From: Macrostomum hystrix
Lineage: Eukaryota > Platyhelminthes > Macrostomidae
Length of the DNA stretch: 64,000 bases
Reading direction: 5' to 3'
Assembly (NCBI GenBank): GCA_950097015.1
Contig: CATNEN010000001.1
Span: forward strand, 14,191,001-14,255,000
This document shows positions 32,502 to 45,134 of the stretch, piece by piece. The first letter of the stretch is position 1. The number at the start of each line of letters is the position of its first letter. Made by a program: the position numbers and the translations under genes. Below the pieces are notes generated by a model. The model did not search any database and was not told the origin of the DNA. It worked only from the letters and a program-made list of their open reading frames with translations.

Positions 32502-35500
32502 TTAGCTACTGTCATGCGCTTCCCCATATGAAACGCGCCTTCGGCGTTGTTGAATGTCATCAGGCTGCAACTTCTCAAGCAGCTCAGCGGCTGTTAGACG
32601 TTGACGCGGATCAATGCGAAAACAGCCTTCCAATACTGCCTGCAACTGAGGATTTTTCAGACGATCCAAAAGAGGCAGTTTAACGCCAGTGCCCGTATAA
32701 TACTTCATGACATCATGGTCCGATTTATCTGCCATGGGTGTCTCCCCAGTTACGATCTTGTAGACCAGAATGCCTAGAGACCATATGTCACTTTTTGGTG
32801 TTGGATTACGCTGACTTAAGCCATATTGAAACAACTCTGGGGCCTTGTAGTGGGCGTCTCTCAGCATCGGATTACTTTTTGGCTGCATTCGGTCAGCCAA
32901 CAAATCATGAAGGCCTTGAAAACCTTTTAGCATTACTTGGTTATCAGCAATGTAGACGCTACTACATGTCAAGCAGCCATGCACAAAGTTTAGCTTGTCG
33001 TGTAGCTCTTGCAGTCCGCGCAGGACGCCCCGAACAATGAACTTGTGTAGTTCCGATTTTTCATCCTGCAACTCATTATGACGACCATATTTGTAATGTT
33101 GCGCCAACAGCTCAGGTAGGTGCCACTTAGCGTAGCGATGTACGATGCTTAATTCTACCTTGTCTTGTTGACGTGAGATTTCGAATCCGACTGGCCAAAG
33201 AAGATGCGAAACATTTGTGCTTATCTGGCTCCGCCAGTTTAACTTGTATAGCTTCTTTATTAGCTCCATCAGGCAAAAAAGCTCTTGCGTAATATTATCC
33301 TGGCTAACAGACCAGCTAATGCGTTTTCTTGAAAACCAGCCATATTGAGTTTCAATGGCTTCAACCAGCCAGGAGTTTTTACCACTTTCATCATTCCACT
33401 GACACTTTATCCGTCTAGGGTCTGTTAGCTCCTCAATGCCGTTTGAGCTGTACGCACTTTGTCCGCCTTGTTCGACGAATTGGCTATTGTTCCTGAATAG
33501 TGAAATAGAGTTTTAGTATAATATTATAAAAGTAAAAACATAAATTTTGCGAGAAATAATTTCTTACCTAGCTGTAGACATACTGATATTGAAGTTCTCT
33601 AATAACGATACTGCGGGTGCACTGCTTCCAGCCATTGATACACTACTTCTAAAACGTGTTTTTTCGATTTGGGAAGAAATTTCATGCGCTTCATTCGAGT
33701 CAAAAAAGTTCTCTTTATTTAAGATTCCTCTCTCTGATGCAGAGTCGTCCAGTCCATGGCCATCTTCTGCTTCCTCATGGCAATCGGCATCAAGCATGAT
33801 CTCGTCACACTGACCGATAACATTGTATTGTGAATCTAAATCGCTTGAAAAACTTAGGTCGTTATTCCAAATACTACGCCCTACTTCGTCTGGACTAATG
33901 GAAGATTCATTTTCGAAGCCCTCAGGAGAGAGCAAATTTCGCAGAGAAAATGTTTTTAATACTTTCATGTGCTTTCCACAAACGGCAAGTCGAATCGCGG
34001 TTGCTCCCTGAAGGTTAATAGCATTTGGGTTGCAGCCATGGTCCAGCAGATAGCTAACAACATCTGCATAACCCCGAGCTGCAGCCATCATTAGGCCTGT
34101 CGAATTATCAGCATCAGGTGCATCAAGATCTGCTGTAGAACTCGCCAAGATTTCTAGCAGATCAAGGCGACCGGACTGGCATGCCAAGTGAACGCATGTA
34201 CTTTTGTTTCCTCCAGGGGCGTTAGGATCAGCGTTACGTTGAAGTAGTAAACTAGCAATTGGTACGTTGCCCTGGTTGCAAGCGTAAAGCAATGCTGAGT
34301 TTCCAGCATTATCAATCGCTTCGATCGTCTCTGCGCCTTCTGGCTGTGAAATAAAAAGTTTAACTATCGTTTCGTGACCACCGATGCAAGCCAGATGAAG
34401 AATAGTTTGCCCACGACCATTCACCGGCGCTGCTGCTAGTTTCCCTGTTAACAGATGTGGCAGCAGATTCGGATGACCGCGAAGGGCAGCAACATGACAT
34501 GGCATATTTTTTCTATCGTCCATTTTATCAGCAGAGACTTTTTGATCCAGCATGTAACGCACAACATGCAGATGGCCCTGAGAAACAGCCGCTGTCAGCA
34601 TATCCTGTATGTAATTGGAGTGCTCATCTGAGTAATTTTTCAGCAAATAGGCCACCACACACAACCTTCCATATCTACCAGCGGCTTGAAAGACTCCACG
34701 TAAGGGTGCCTCGGTCTGTACTTCATTGAGATAGATTAAGACGTTTAAATGGCCACCGGCACAAGCAAGGGCCATGCAGCGCGATAATGTTTTCGAAGGA
34801 AGAGGGCATACCAGTGCCATCATTATTTTTAACAAATCATTCCAACCTCTATAGCAGGCGATGCCGAGAATCGATGGCTTTTTTGGAGCAATCTGCAGTA
34901 GCTCTCTATGAATAGAGTTCCCTATTTCGACAAGTATTCTACTGTTTCCTTGCTGTGCAGCAATATGGGCTACTGTGACGCCATTCTTATTCTCAAGAAA
35001 TGCGGCTTCTTGGCTGCACTCGGACAACAAAAGTAGAAAAATGCAGCGGCTGCCCTGTTCTGCAGCGATATGAAGAGCTGTATAACCATCCTTGTCTTGC
35101 TGGCCGACTTTAAGGCCTCGCTTAAGAAGCCATTCAACCAAAATGTGGTTTCTGTTCTTCGTGGCAACCATAAGTGCATCGTAACCATCTGAGTCGGTTG
35201 AGTAAACAGTTGCATCTTTTTTGTACAACATTTCGGCCATTCCTGATAGGTTTTTGGTAACAGCTAAATGAAAGGGAGTTCGATTTTGCTTGTCCAAGCA
35301 ATTAACATCGGCGCCCATTTCAACAAGTTTGATTGCTAACGGTATTAGATTGCTTTCCGAACAGGCGTGAAGTAGATAAGAACCGTCGCTACACGGAATT
35401 CTGTGGCCAGGTATGGCGTACAGGAATTTCTCAACGAAGGCGGACTTCTTGGCTCGCAAAGCTCTTTGAAGGGCGTCCAAAATGAAATTTTGGTTCCTTG

Positions 35501-38500
35501 TTGTTCTGCGGGCATTCTGGAGAAAATCTAACGATACAGCAGTCTGGCTGTGCTCTTCTAAAAGGGTCAAAATGTCGAGACGATAAGACTCGAACGCAAG
35601 AGTCCATGCAGAGTGTCCTTCATTGTTCTCTATATCCCACCGCGCTCCATGACGAAGCAGTGTAAGAACAAGACCCAAGCAACCGCTTTTGACTGCTAGC
35701 ATTAGTCCAGTGTTTCCACCGTCATCTTGCCAGTCGATTGGTGATTCTTGGTCTTCTCTTATCCTAAAATTGTCTAACAGAAGATCAGCACAAAGTCGGT
35801 GACCGCCTGAGCAGCATAAATGAAGCGCAGTTTGTCCGATCGTGTTTTTGCATAGCAGGTTCTGCCCGGCATCAATAAGTATGCGAACGCACACGTGATG
35901 ACCTTCTTTAGCAGAAGCCATAAGGGCGTTATTATTGCTTTTGTCCAAAATATCTTTGTTGCACTCGGGAAGACTAAGAAGTATGGCTAGTGTTGACTGG
36001 TGACCGAATTTTGCAGCAATAAGTAGCATGGTGTCACCTTCCGAGTTTCGATTATTTAGATCCAATACGCTGCATAGAGTCACAGCAACATCAGGACAGT
36101 CTCGGGGAGACTTCAACAGCAGAGACAAACAGCTTTCACAATCTCTTGTCAAGGCACCAACTAAATCCTGCCTGCCACTGTGTCGAGCAACAATTGCGCT
36201 GTGGCCACGTTTTGCTGCTAGGTGCAAAATGTTCTCACTTAGGGTCGGAGTAAGCCTCCTGTCGAAACAAAAATTCTCTTGTAAAAACTGCACAACACTG
36301 TCGTTGCCGCGATCTGCAGCTAGCATCAATGGAGTCATGCCATTTTCGTCAGGTAAATCCAAACTCGCGCTATGCTCCTTTAAGAGTTGCACAACCGCCA
36401 ATGCGCCTTTTGAGGCTGCTTTGTGAACCGCCGACTGTCCAAAACAGTCTGTCATATTTACGGATGCCTTACACTCTTTCAGGAGAAACTCGACACTCTT
36501 TCGTAAGCGCCCCTTCGCAGCAATAATTAGTGGGGTTTCTTTGTCGTTATTCGGCTCGTCCATCGGCAGGCCGTATTCCTTAAGTCGCCTCAAATTCGTG
36601 TAGTTGCCGCGTTTGGCAGCATAGTGTACGCAGCTTTGCATCTTATTGTCCCGAAAGTGGAAAGAATTCAGCTCATCCGCCGAGTAAAGTTTCTCGAAGA
36701 CCTCGAGGGACTCCGGCTCGCCAGGGTTTCCGCTTTCGCACGCAAGCATCAGAGGGGTGGCACCAGCAGCATCAGTTTGCATCGTGTTGCTGCCCATCAT
36801 TAACAAGTGCTGAATGCATCGAAATTTGTTTCCCACGCAAGCAAAGTGTAGCGCATCCCTACCGTCGTTATTATGCAAATGTATGTCACACTTGAATTTG
36901 CACAACAGCTGTACGATGTCGTCGTGACCGGCCTCAGCGGCCAACATCAAAGCCGTGTTTCCAAGTTTGTCTCGTGAGTCGCAATTCACATCATTTTCAA
37001 GCAAAAGTTCGGCTACATCAAAGAATCCATTCTTTGCCGCAATGTGCAGCCCTCCTTGTAGGTCGTAATTCTTCGCATCCATGTGGCAGTCGTGCTTCTG
37101 CAGGACTTTCAGAGCTTCTAGTTTGCCTTTAAAGCAGGCATTTATCGCCGCTGTGTTTCCCGAATTCTCACGCACGTGCACGTCAGCTTTGTGCTCAATA
37201 GCCAGGATAAGCATATCAACGTTACCGTTGATCGCACAAAACGAGATAATGTTTTGGCCCTCGGAGTTGACATGCTCGACTCTGCAATGTGATTTTAGAA
37301 GCAGTTTGACGCATTCAAGGCGGTCTTCCTTAGCTGCTATTAGCAAGGGAGTCATTCCATCGCTCGCTTCCTCGTCGAGAGGTGAGTTTTTCTCTGCTAA
37401 GAAGTTCAGAAGCTCCGGTGACGGAAACCCGGCTGCAAAATAGGCTGGAGTTTTTCCCTGATAGTTTGCTGAGTTCATCCTACAGTTGTGGTCGCTTAGA
37501 AACTTTGCAACTGTAACGCTGTTGCACAACGAGGCCTGGAGGATTGCTGTATCTCCTTTCCAGTTAGGATGTTCCAGGCTTCCTCCTGCTTCCTGCACAA
37601 TCTGGAGCAGTTGCTTCTCTCCAAGCGAGCTGAGAATCAATGCTGGAGTGTCACCTTTATGGTTTGCGTGGCTGAAGTTGGCCCTAAGTGTTTTCAGTAA
37701 ACGTAGCACACTTTCGGATCGAGGCTGGCAAGCCATCAGAAGAGGGGTGTTCCCATCACGGTCTTCCTTCTCCATCAGATCCTTTCCATCCGGTTCGCGT
37801 GTTAAAATCGCCGCTAAAATTTCTGTTCGCAGTCTTTGAGCAGCACGATGCGCTAAAGAATTCGGACCTGAAGTTCTTTGTGTTCGTTCATGATTCCAAA
37901 GGTGTTCGAATAGCTCGAAACACCCACCATCAATGGCAGCCTCAAGGAGAGTTTCGCCTACTTTTGTCACAACCAGCAGGTCGCAGCCCAGGTGCTCCAA
38001 GTATAGCAGGATGTCATGGTGCCCACCAGCCGCTGCCATGTACGCAGGCGATCGACCGCGTTCGTCTTGTTTATTTATGTCGGAGCCAAATTCACACAGT
38101 AGCTTTACCATGTCGAAGCAGCCGTTATAGCAGGCATGAAACAGAGGCCTTACACCTTCTTTATCAGGTGTATCAACCGGAACGTCACGGGCACATAAGA
38201 ACTTCAGCACATCTACTTGCATGTAAGCGCACGAAGTTAGCACTAAGTCAGATACGGACTCTAGTTCTGAAGTTAAGCTTACACCCTGCTCCGCAAGCAT
38301 TTGCAAGATTTTGATCCAGCTTTTCTTGCAGGCTTCAGAGCAGCAGATCTTATAAAAAATTTCATGTTCCGTGAGTCGGAGCTCAGCCAATGCGTCGTAC
38401 CTGGCTTTTAACTGCTCTATTACCTCGATATGGCCATGCGCAAGAGCGAAGTCAAACGCCGTGTATCCGTCATGATTTTTGGCGTGCGGATCGGCTGAAT

Positions 38501-38939
38501 GGTTTAAGAGGTGAATCACTATAGCATGATAGCCCGACTGGCAAGCACACATGAGAGGCGTGTTGCCAGCCGCATCTGTGGAATTCACTTTTATGGAAGG
38601 ATTCCTCAATAGGGCCTGAGAGGTGCTAGCATGTCCGACAAGTGCTGCTAGGTGCAGTGGTGTCAACTTGCTCGACTCGAGAACGCAGTTAGGATCGGCG
38701 CCGCTCTTCAGTAGTTCTTGAACCAAGGACCACCGGCCTAAGGCTGAGGCTAACAACAAAAGTTCTTTCTCCAAACCTGAATGTTGAATCCGACGCAGCT
38801 GCTGCATCACAGGCTCCGAGCCTTCAAGCCATTGCTTGCAACGTCCAAAGGCATCCTTGATTTCCTGAATCGGGGTTTCGATGCGAGGCAGCTGGTTCTG
38901 TGTCTGCTCCTCGATTCTGTTGAATATCGTATTCTCCAT
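32502..38939 (-). CDS. Giant ankyrin-repeat protein fused to a pseudokinase domain
   Basis: Two exons: 38,939-33,568 and 33,492-32,502. The 75-bp intron has a CTAG|GTAAGAA donor and TTCAG|GAAC acceptor and keeps the frame. The ATG at 38,939 (MENTIFNRIEEQ) was chosen because a good acceptor (TTTATTTTCAG) lies 27 bp upstream; the frame is open through it, so a further 5' coding exon is possible. From that ATG the product is about 2,120 residues. Residues about 60-1,690 are tandem ankyrin repeats of about 33 residues (G-TPL--A---GH pattern), some 45 of them. A Ser/acid-rich linker follows. The C-terminal 250 residues are kinase-like (YKAPELF, KSDIWSLGILVYKIVTGETP, RIDPRQRLTAAELLEKL), but the HRD site reads HGCLTCSSV, DFG reads KGF, and no glycine loop is visible. 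It is therefore probably a non-catalytic scaffold. Partners are unknown. Confidence 0.88.
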
Positions 38940-38999
38940 CTTTCGCTGCTTGCTTTCACTGCGAGCCTGAAAATAAATTGTGTTTTTTGTTTTCACATT

Positions 39000-41384
39000 T
39001 AGGCGGTGTTAAACAAAAATTTTTCAACTTTGACATACGTTTAACATACCAGGTTATTCTCGTAGGTTATTCTGCTTATTCTCTTTCTTTTTGTCAAGTC
39101 TGAGCACACACTGCCCCAATTGTGAATAGTTTGGAAGTAATCTTGCTTGCACTAGTCCTACTACAGAAATAAACGTCAGTGGGGTGGGTTTAGCAGAGAG
39201 AATTCACACAAAGCGCACTGGTAAACGAGAGAAGAAAGAGAATAAAAATTTCTACCCAGTTTGAAAACTAGAATGCTTGTATGGCATTCTTATTAAATAT
39301 GTTTTCATGCATTTTTTCATGAATCAACTGGCTATTATACTGTCGTTAATTTTTTTTTGTTTTCCACTCAAAGTTGCTCGTAAACTTTTATTGCTTTGAA
39401 CAGGGGATATTTTTATGCAACGAGAGAACACTTTGTGAAACAACACAATAAAACGGAACGCTAAAAATCAGTTACAATTTAAAAAGTCCGGTGAAGGGAA
39501 AAGGCTTGAGCACTAAGGGACAAGTTCATGGAGCACCCAGATTATGAGAATTTCTTTCAGCGAGGCGATAACTCTAAATTATACTTCCCTTCCCTCGTAT
39601 CGTAGTGTCATCAGTCGAAACTTCTGCTCTTTTTGAAAAATGACTTGCAAAAAGCTTCGAACTTTAGAAAGTGAACAACTTTTCCCAAAAAAATGTTTTT
39701 TTTGCTTTTTAACGATTTAACCACAGAATACACCAGAATGCTCAATCAAGCTCCCGCGAAAAAATGAGGCAAAAACTATTCGCTAGCTACGCTATTTCTA
39801 AGGTGAAGCGATTTGTGAGCAGTGCTGGCTTGGAAAGGAATGGCTTTCATCTCTCTCATCTTTGTGCACACGCCTGCGTTTACATCACTGGTGCAAAGCT
39901 CAATAGGTATTACTTCGAGCTGTCATGAAGCGCGGAGCTCACAGTAAGAGTACAGGTTCAGCAGAACAACAAAAGCTGCGACGCCTGTTATCCGCTAAAG
40001 TATTGGTTGCCTGTTGTTTGAGGCTTAAACTGCTGGTCATACTGCTGTTTTTAAACTGTTCTAGTTTGCGTTGAATGTTCACAATTAATATCTACATTTT
40101 CATGTCGCTACAGCTGCACATATGCAATCGGGACCTTCCGTCCATAAAAATATTCCCCCTCGAATGGACGTACAAAAAGGTGACTACTTCTCAAATTTCA
40201 GTACTACTTATCTCTTCTTCACCTCAGGAGTAGTGTCTATGGTTTTGTATTTCGGCTCTCGATTTCGAAGCTGATTGAGCATTCTGGTGTATTCTGTGGA
40301 TTTACGAGCCTTTCAATATGGAGTTATTAAAAACCGTTTAACACAAGGCCCAGCAGTGTTCAGAAAAATAATTCTAAAATAAAAATTGAGTCTTCGGCAT
40401 GAAAAGGTTTTAAATTAAGCAGGTATTAAATACGAGCATTAAGCTGTCAAAGGCTTCACAAAGTCAAATATGACAAGAGTATATATACTACGAGTACATA
40501 TCGCACAGTTAGGATTTCTGCATGATATAACAAATATGTTTTATCCACTCACTGGGGAGTTCCAGGCTACGCAGCTAGGCACTTAGACCGAGTACTGAGT
40601 GTTGCTTGTGTTCGCTGTCTTTTTGCTGTTTGTAATGCGCCTAGAAAATAATACTTTTTTGTTTGAAGAGAAGGAATGCATCGTTTCTTTTATAGAATTT
40701 TGAGTACCTTCTGAGACTCCTGACATAAAGTAATAAAGGCTTTTATGATAATTGCTCGCACCCACCTTTTTAATGTGGGTTCGTGCGTACTGTAGTGAGT
40801 ACAGCTATTATACTCATGTCACATGATGCATTGTAGACTTTAGGAATCCACTTTAAGAATCCTTTCCAGTGCTAAATGTGTTGTTTAATAAGGAAAATGG
40901 CAATAAAAAGCTTTTTATCACTTTCATAGTTTAAGTGATAGCTTATTTGACCAAGTGAGGCTACCATGGACCTTCTTATTCTACTAAAAAATCTGTATTT
41001 TGTCACTGCTAAAAATAAATATTTTATGCATTAATTCTTCTGCTTTTTAGCGCGGCTATGATCCTAGATCTTCAAGCGTATCTAAATAACCTAACTAATA
41101 TACAAGTTACTTCGATAATTTTTTATTAAAGCTAAAAAGCAGGCCACTTTTTAGATGTAGTTTACTAACAACTTTTTAGCTACAATTAAATATGACTTGA
41201 TTTCATAAATACTTTTCTAAGAAAAGAGGGCTACAACAAAACAGGCGACTTTATCGCGCATGTAAATACGACGGAGCAGTAAAGTACGTCTTTTCGAGCT
41301 GTCTATGGTCTAACATAAAAAATTTCACCTCAACATTTTGATTTTAATTATTTTATACCTGCCCCATTGTGCCAGATGTGCAGC
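39000..41384. other. AT-rich intergenic DNA
   Basis: Probably includes the promoter and 5'UTR of the ankyrin gene. No other gene, RNA or repeat is supported; only short ORFs are present. Confidence 0.45.
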
Positions 41385-41655
41385 CGACAGCAAATCTTGC
41401 CGGCTGAATATCAGATGCTCCTGAAGGTTGCGTACAGGAGTTCAGTCCATGGACTGGAGGGGCGCCACGCCCACCCTCAATTACCACAGCAAATACTGGT
41501 ATCCATTTAACAACTGCAGGGTGAACTGAACAAATGCATATTTGAGTGTCTTGCTAAAGAAAACAAATTGTTCCAGTGGAGTCGAGAATCAAACACCCCA
41601 CCTTTAAGTCGTGAGTCCGACGCTCTAACCACTCGGCTACAACGCCAGCCTAGTG
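41385..41655 (-). repeat. tRNA-derived SINE, family A
   Basis: The minus strand starts with a tRNA-like head: TAGCCGAGTGGTTAGAGCG (A box) and a GTTTGATTCTCGACTCC region (B box). The body follows with AGCAAGACACT, GTTAAATGGATACCAG and a CAGTCCATGGACTGAAC tail. The same parts in the same order occur at 48,475-48,690 and 49,485-49,665. Confidence 0.85.
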
Positions 41656-41984
41656 TCAGGTCTTCATATGGTCCATATGGTTGTCCATAACAATTGATTA
41701 TTACGTTTTTAACAAATAGACTACCAAACCATTTTGTCATTTTACCAAACCGTTTTTATACCAAGGCGTCCAGAAACGAGGATCGAGAACATAAGCACGT
41801 CGCCCGAACGTGCCAGCATAATCTCCGACTTCGGTAGTCGGCTACCTTTCCAGTTGCACACCTTTATCTCGACGGAGCCGCTGGACCTTCAACAAGTGGC
41901 ACCAGCCGAATATGGACTCCCTAATGACAATTTCTCCCATTTCACTGTTCAAGCCTTAATATGGGATGAAGCTTAGCCACAAAA

Positions 41985-42676
41985 CCTTCGCCTAGTCTTT
42001 TAAACAATCAGTCGCCACCCCGAGGTCGTCAGCACCGTCAGCAGGGTGCCTCCAGATAGCTATGGAGTCCCTAAAGCGATTTTTTCTACTTTCGCTGATA
42101 AAGCCTTGATCTTGGCCTAAAATAGACTTATTACTTTTTGAAGATCAAACAGTCCGTCTAGATAAAGGTTGGTGACCACCGAAGATTGAGATGACGCAGG
42201 CACATTCGGGTGACATGCTGATAAATTTTGAAGCCCTGGAAGGCCAAATTGTGGCGCGTTCAATATCTCAATGGTCTGAAGGGCAGGCGACTTAATGCTT
42301 GATTCAGAAGATGCGCAGCAAAAAGTTCGCCCGTTTTTTGAGTTTCGTGTGATTGCGTTGCTCCGTTCGAGTGCAGCAAAAAAATTTCCGGGTGGGGAAA
42401 AATTACTTCTGTTAATTTTCATGCCTTTGATTTGCATATCATTAAAGGCACTGTGAATTTGCCCTCCTAATTTAAATAAAACTAATCGAATAAAGGTCAA
42501 CGTCAAAGTGTAGCAAAATTGATTAATGAATTTGTAGTTTCTTAAGTAATGTGCGGTCTTTTCAAGCTAAATTTTTCTTTTCAGCATATATCACGTACGC
42601 GTATATTTTTAAGTCAGCATAATGTACTGGATTTACAGTCTACGCAGTGTGACCAAAGTATTGGTCGACTTAAAGA
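41985..42676. other. Spacer and probable 3'UTR of the minus-strand membrane protein gene
   Basis: Contains a 129-codon minus ORF (42,117-42,506) with no recognisable content that would lie in the 3'UTR. No canonical AATAAA was found on the minus strand close to the stop. Confidence 0.4.
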
Positions 42677-43885
42677 TCAAAGCAAGCCTCTCTGGCAGCC
42701 AGTAAGTCCTAGAAGTCCTAGCGCAGCAATGCCCGCCAGTTTAACCACAAACGACTGTCTGCTGCCACTGCCGCTGCTCGAAAATGCGAAAGGACGACCA
42801 CACACAGCGTACCAGTGTAGGTCAATGCCAATCGATGGTTCGCATGTCGGATCGAGGACATCTCGCGTAGCCGTCGACATATCAGTGGCACACAGGTACA
42901 CTCGACGTTGACGACCACTGGCTGACAGATCAGTAACATCACTGAGACACTGGCCAATCGGAGACAGAGGCTGATGAAACCCGACACTCTTCTGGGCTGC
43001 AGGATCAGCAAAGATAGCCACAGATAGAAGAATTGAGAAATATAGTAGACCGACTAATCCAATGCTCCAGTCGGCCTGTTGCTTAGGTTCCGACAACGAA
43101 TCGGATGATAAAGTCATTGCCGCAATAACAATGGTTGCCATTGCAACTAGCATGACAGCTAGGGTAGCTCTAGTTGGCACTCCGTGGCCAACGTATTGAT
43201 CGAGCGGCAGGGTGATGAGAACCATGGCAGGCGTGCTAAATACGCATGCCAGTAGAGCGCCAAAGCGTTTACTGGACGCTAGCAGCAATGCAAAGCAGAA
43301 CGGAAAAGCGACTGCAAACATTCCGTTGCCAACGGCGACGCCCATCAGCCGATCGTCTAGTAGGGGGTCGGAGTCGTGCCAGGTATAGGCAATGAACCTG
43401 ACACAGACAGCGTCCATTGGAAAGAGCAGTAGGAAGGCCAGCAAGCTGGTAGCCGCAGCGCGTCCGATGCAGCTGTTCCAGCCACAGTGTCGCAGAGAAT
43501 CAGCAGAGTGGCACGCAACGTAGATAAAAAATCCATAAAGCGCCGGCTGCCAAGCTGGCAGGCGTGGACTTAGCATCAGCCAGGCTTGAGCGTGCCAGAA
43601 GTTATTGACGATCGGCAGGTTGGTGAAGATGATCTCGTTAACAGCGCCAGCAACTGTGGCCGCCAGCAGAACCGATAGCTTTCCGCGACTGCTTGCGTGA
43701 AGTGCTAGGAACAAGTAGAGAGTCAGTGTGGTCAACTCCAGAGCTAAAAGCACCGGTGAGTCCTTTGTTGAAGAGTGAAGGTTACTTAGAATTATGTAAT
43801 AGAGTGACGTGCACTGCATTTTATTTCTCAAGTTTTCCAAAGACATACACGGTAGACTTGGTTTATGTTGTTGACGTGTCGCCAT
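42677..43885 (-). CDS. Multi-pass membrane protein, intronless paralog
   Basis: A single ORF of 402 codons starting ATCCATGGCG (good context). About 8-9 hydrophobic segments are seen, for example ALELTTLTLYLFLALHA, FFIYVACHSAD, LLAFLLLFPMDAVCVRFI, FAVAFPFCFALLLA, AVMLVAMATIVIAAMTL and GLVGLLYFSILLSVAIF, then a Cys-rich luminal-type stretch and a last TM. It matches the gene at 45,135-48,205 along its length: NEIIFTNLPIVNNFWHAQAW / NDIFFMYLPLVDNFWQAQAT; YTWHDSDPLLDDRLMGV / WTWHDTDPPISYRMLGV; WYAVCGRP / WYVVCGRA. The function is unknown. It may belong to a Pfam domain of unknown function, but I cannot confirm which. Positions equivalent to two introns of the paralog are uninterrupted here. The first 50 residues do not match the paralog's exon 1, so the N-terminus is less certain. 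Confidence 0.8.
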   Translation of the reverse strand: MATRQQHKPSLPCMSLENLRNKMQCTSLYYIILSNLHSSTKDSPVLLALELTTLTLYLFLALHASSRGKLSVLLAATVAGAVNEIIFTNLPIVNNFWHAQAWLMLSPRLPAWQPALYGFFIYVACHSADSLRHCGWNSCIGRAAATSLLAFLLLFPMDAVCVRFIAYTWHDSDPLLDDRLMGVAVGNGMFAVAFPFCFALLLASSKRFGALLACVFSTPAMVLITLPLDQYVGHGVPTRATLAVMLVAMATIVIAAMTLSSDSLSEPKQQADWSIGLVGLLYFSILLSVAIFADPAAQKSVGFHQPLSPIGQCLSDVTDLSASGRQRRVYLCATDMSTATRDVLDPTCEPSIGIDLHWYAVCGRPFAFSSSGSGSRQSFVVKLAGIAALGLLGLTGCQRGLL

Positions 43886-44364
43886 GGATACCGGCTATAA
43901 TCCGGCTTGATGTTGCCCTGGCTCTCAGGCATTCGCTAGCAGGCTGCTTGGGTGATGTTGCTGAAATGTGAAGTGCCTATCTTTTATTGGTATCAGGTAT
44001 CAGATATTTGTTATAAATATATTATTTGCAGGGCTGTGGACAATGGCGCTTTCTTTGGCGACAGCAAGCGAAATGTGTGTCGACAAATGTTGACGCATGT
44101 GTGTGCAGATTTTCAGAATTTATCGTTTTAGACCGTGTACAAGCCTTGGCGGTTGGCTCTGGAATCTTAACTCTAGTTAAAGTTCTAGGCCCTGATAAGA
44201 CCACACAAGTTGATTATGGATTGAAAATCCATAGCTGGAATTCTCGAAGATTTGCTAGAAAAATCGGATGCTATTCTAGACTAAGGACTCAAAAGTTTTA
44301 AGGTCTGGGGTTGAAACATTTTATTTAACTGTAAAATATGTTGAATAAACACGGGTTTATTTTG

Positions 44365-44430
44365 CACGGGTGTGGCGCCTCCCCCTCCCCAGTCCACGGA
44401 CTGAACAGCTGTGTACAGTCATTGTAATTT
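44365..44430 (+). repeat. SINE family A, tail fragment
   Basis: GGTGTGGCGCCTCCCC, CAGTCCACGGACTGAACAGC and a TGTACAG end match the tails of the full family A copies. The tRNA-like head is missing. Confidence 0.7.
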
Positions 44431-45134
44431 CTAGCTGTAAACGCCACCGCAGCACAAGATCCTCGGATACTAGACAGTGAGTTTTACCTTTGATATTCTT
44501 AGAATTCACAGGGAATTATAAATTTTGAAAGTGTGGGACTTTAAAATCCACTTGATAGACCTTGGTTATTGCCTACAAGCGACAATTACGGCATTATTGA
44601 AGTACAAAAGTACAAGTAATTCTTTAAAAAACTTACGGTGGTTTTTTTGTGAAAGACCAGCTCGCTGAGACAGGTGATTCAATTTGCAACAAAATAATTC
44701 AATTTGTTTAAATAGGCAAGCTGCGCAAATTCACCTGATCTCATCTAACGACCTAATCAAAGCTGTCTTTCTCTGTCTTATCGTGCCAATGTCTTCAGTG
44801 AAAGAAAAAGGTTAAAGGTTGTGCACACAATGCTATGTTAAAAGAGAGAAGAGCGAGAGAGAACACAGTCGAGTTGGATGACAGGCCGTACAGGGCCGCG
44901 CCAGCTCTTCTCTTTCTGTATCTCTGCCCCCTCGGTCTGTAGTTTCAGCCGAGAGCCACCAACGTGGCTTATTATCGCTCGTGCCATTTTTCAACAAAAT
45001 CGACCCATGGCACGCTCAGAGCTCGCGAGAGCGCACACAGCGGGTGAGTCGATAAAAAGAATTTTATTCAGCCTTTCAGAGTTGCGAGTTTCCGCCTAGC
45101 AGTCAAATATACTAGTAGCTGCATGAGTTCAACC

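Noticed and set aside
33823-38314. Several plus-strand ORFs of 60-208 codons
   Set aside because: Antisense shadows of the ankyrin gene.
41560-41660. Functional tRNA gene
   Set aside because: The tRNA-like head continues into a body shared with other copies and has mismatches in the cloverleaf; it is a SINE.
42085-42125. U2 snRNA-like 5' end (CTTGATCTTGGCCTA)
   Set aside because: Only about a dozen bases match and the branch-site region and rest of U2 are absent.
42117-42506. 129-codon minus ORF
   Set aside because: It lies in the 3'UTR of the membrane protein gene, has no recognisable motif and no conserved copy.
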